This document shows, in pieces, positions 14,231 to 14,283 of a DNA stretch of 14,283 bases. The stretch lies in assembly GCA_002429595.1 (NCBI GenBank), contig DJAM01000067.1, positions 1 to 14,283 on the forward strand, written 5' to 3'. Below the pieces are notes generated by a model. It searched no databases. It worked only from the letters and a program-made list of their open reading frames with translations, and was not told where the DNA came from. Made by a program: the position numbers and the translations under genes. Source of the stretch: Coxiellaceae bacterium UBA6002. GTDB taxonomy: Bacteria; Pseudomonadota; Gammaproteobacteria; UBA6002. Every line of letters begins with the position of its first letter. Within the stretch, counting starts at the first letter, position 1.

Positions 14231-14283
14231 TTGTCATTCTGTCGCTCTTTGTCATTCCCGTAACTTTTTGTCATTCCCGCGAA
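14231..14283. repeat. Palindromic repeat, copy 4 (left arm only, cut by window edge)
   Basis: Three units starting TTGTCATTC, at 14231, 14249 and 14268 (about 18-19 bases apart), the last running into CCCGCGAA at the window end. This matches the tandem left arm of copy 3. The mirrored right arm would lie beyond the window. Confidence 0.8.

Overview
The window reads as an AT-rich (about 40% GC by eye) gammaproteobacterial chromosome segment. It most likely comes from a host-associated or intracellular lineage of the Legionellales type (Legionella, Coxiella, Rickettsiella or Berkiella relatives). This assignment is an inference. It rests on a eukaryote-like F-box protein with membrane segments, orphan proteins of effector-like character, FadL/YegD/RibB-type genes of proteobacterial style, and abundant GTCATTCCCGCG-type palindromic repeats. 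No rRNA, tRNA, CRISPR array, transposase or phage gene is visible, and no gene-free stretch exceeds 300 bases.

Layout. (1) 1-2619, + strand: the end of what looks like a secondary-metabolite operon. It holds an MIO-type aromatic amino acid ammonia-lyase/aminomutase translationally coupled (ATGA overlap) to a free-standing acyltransferase of the trans-AT polyketide type. The rest of the operon would lie left of the window. (2) 2804-5575: a FadL-type outer-membrane channel (- strand) and a YegD-type short Hsp70 (+ strand) diverge from a 231-bp spacer that carries a large palindrome. (3) 5672-9329, - strand: a DHBP synthase with a degenerate GTP cyclohydrolase II-like tail, and a LonB-like (COG1067) protease with an intact Ser-Lys dyad but eroded Walker motifs. 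(4) 9446-12750, + strand: a DUF1622 membrane protein, a palindrome, a GT-C-like polytopic membrane protein, a 262-aa orphan and a small secreted protein. (5) 12753-14227: an F-box protein with several membrane segments (- strand) that diverges from a tiny putative lipoprotein (+ strand). (6) Four copies of one palindromic repeat family sit in intergenic gaps; the last is cut by the window edge.

How the genes may work together. The lyase and acyltransferase are the clearest functional pair. The lyase would make an aryl-acrylate or beta-amino acid building block, and the acyltransferase would load malonyl extender units onto acyl carrier proteins of an AT-less polyketide synthase. The F-box protein is the best candidate for acting on a host, through Skp1/cullin ubiquitin ligase recruitment. 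The remaining genes look like unrelated chromosomal neighbours separated by hairpin repeats.
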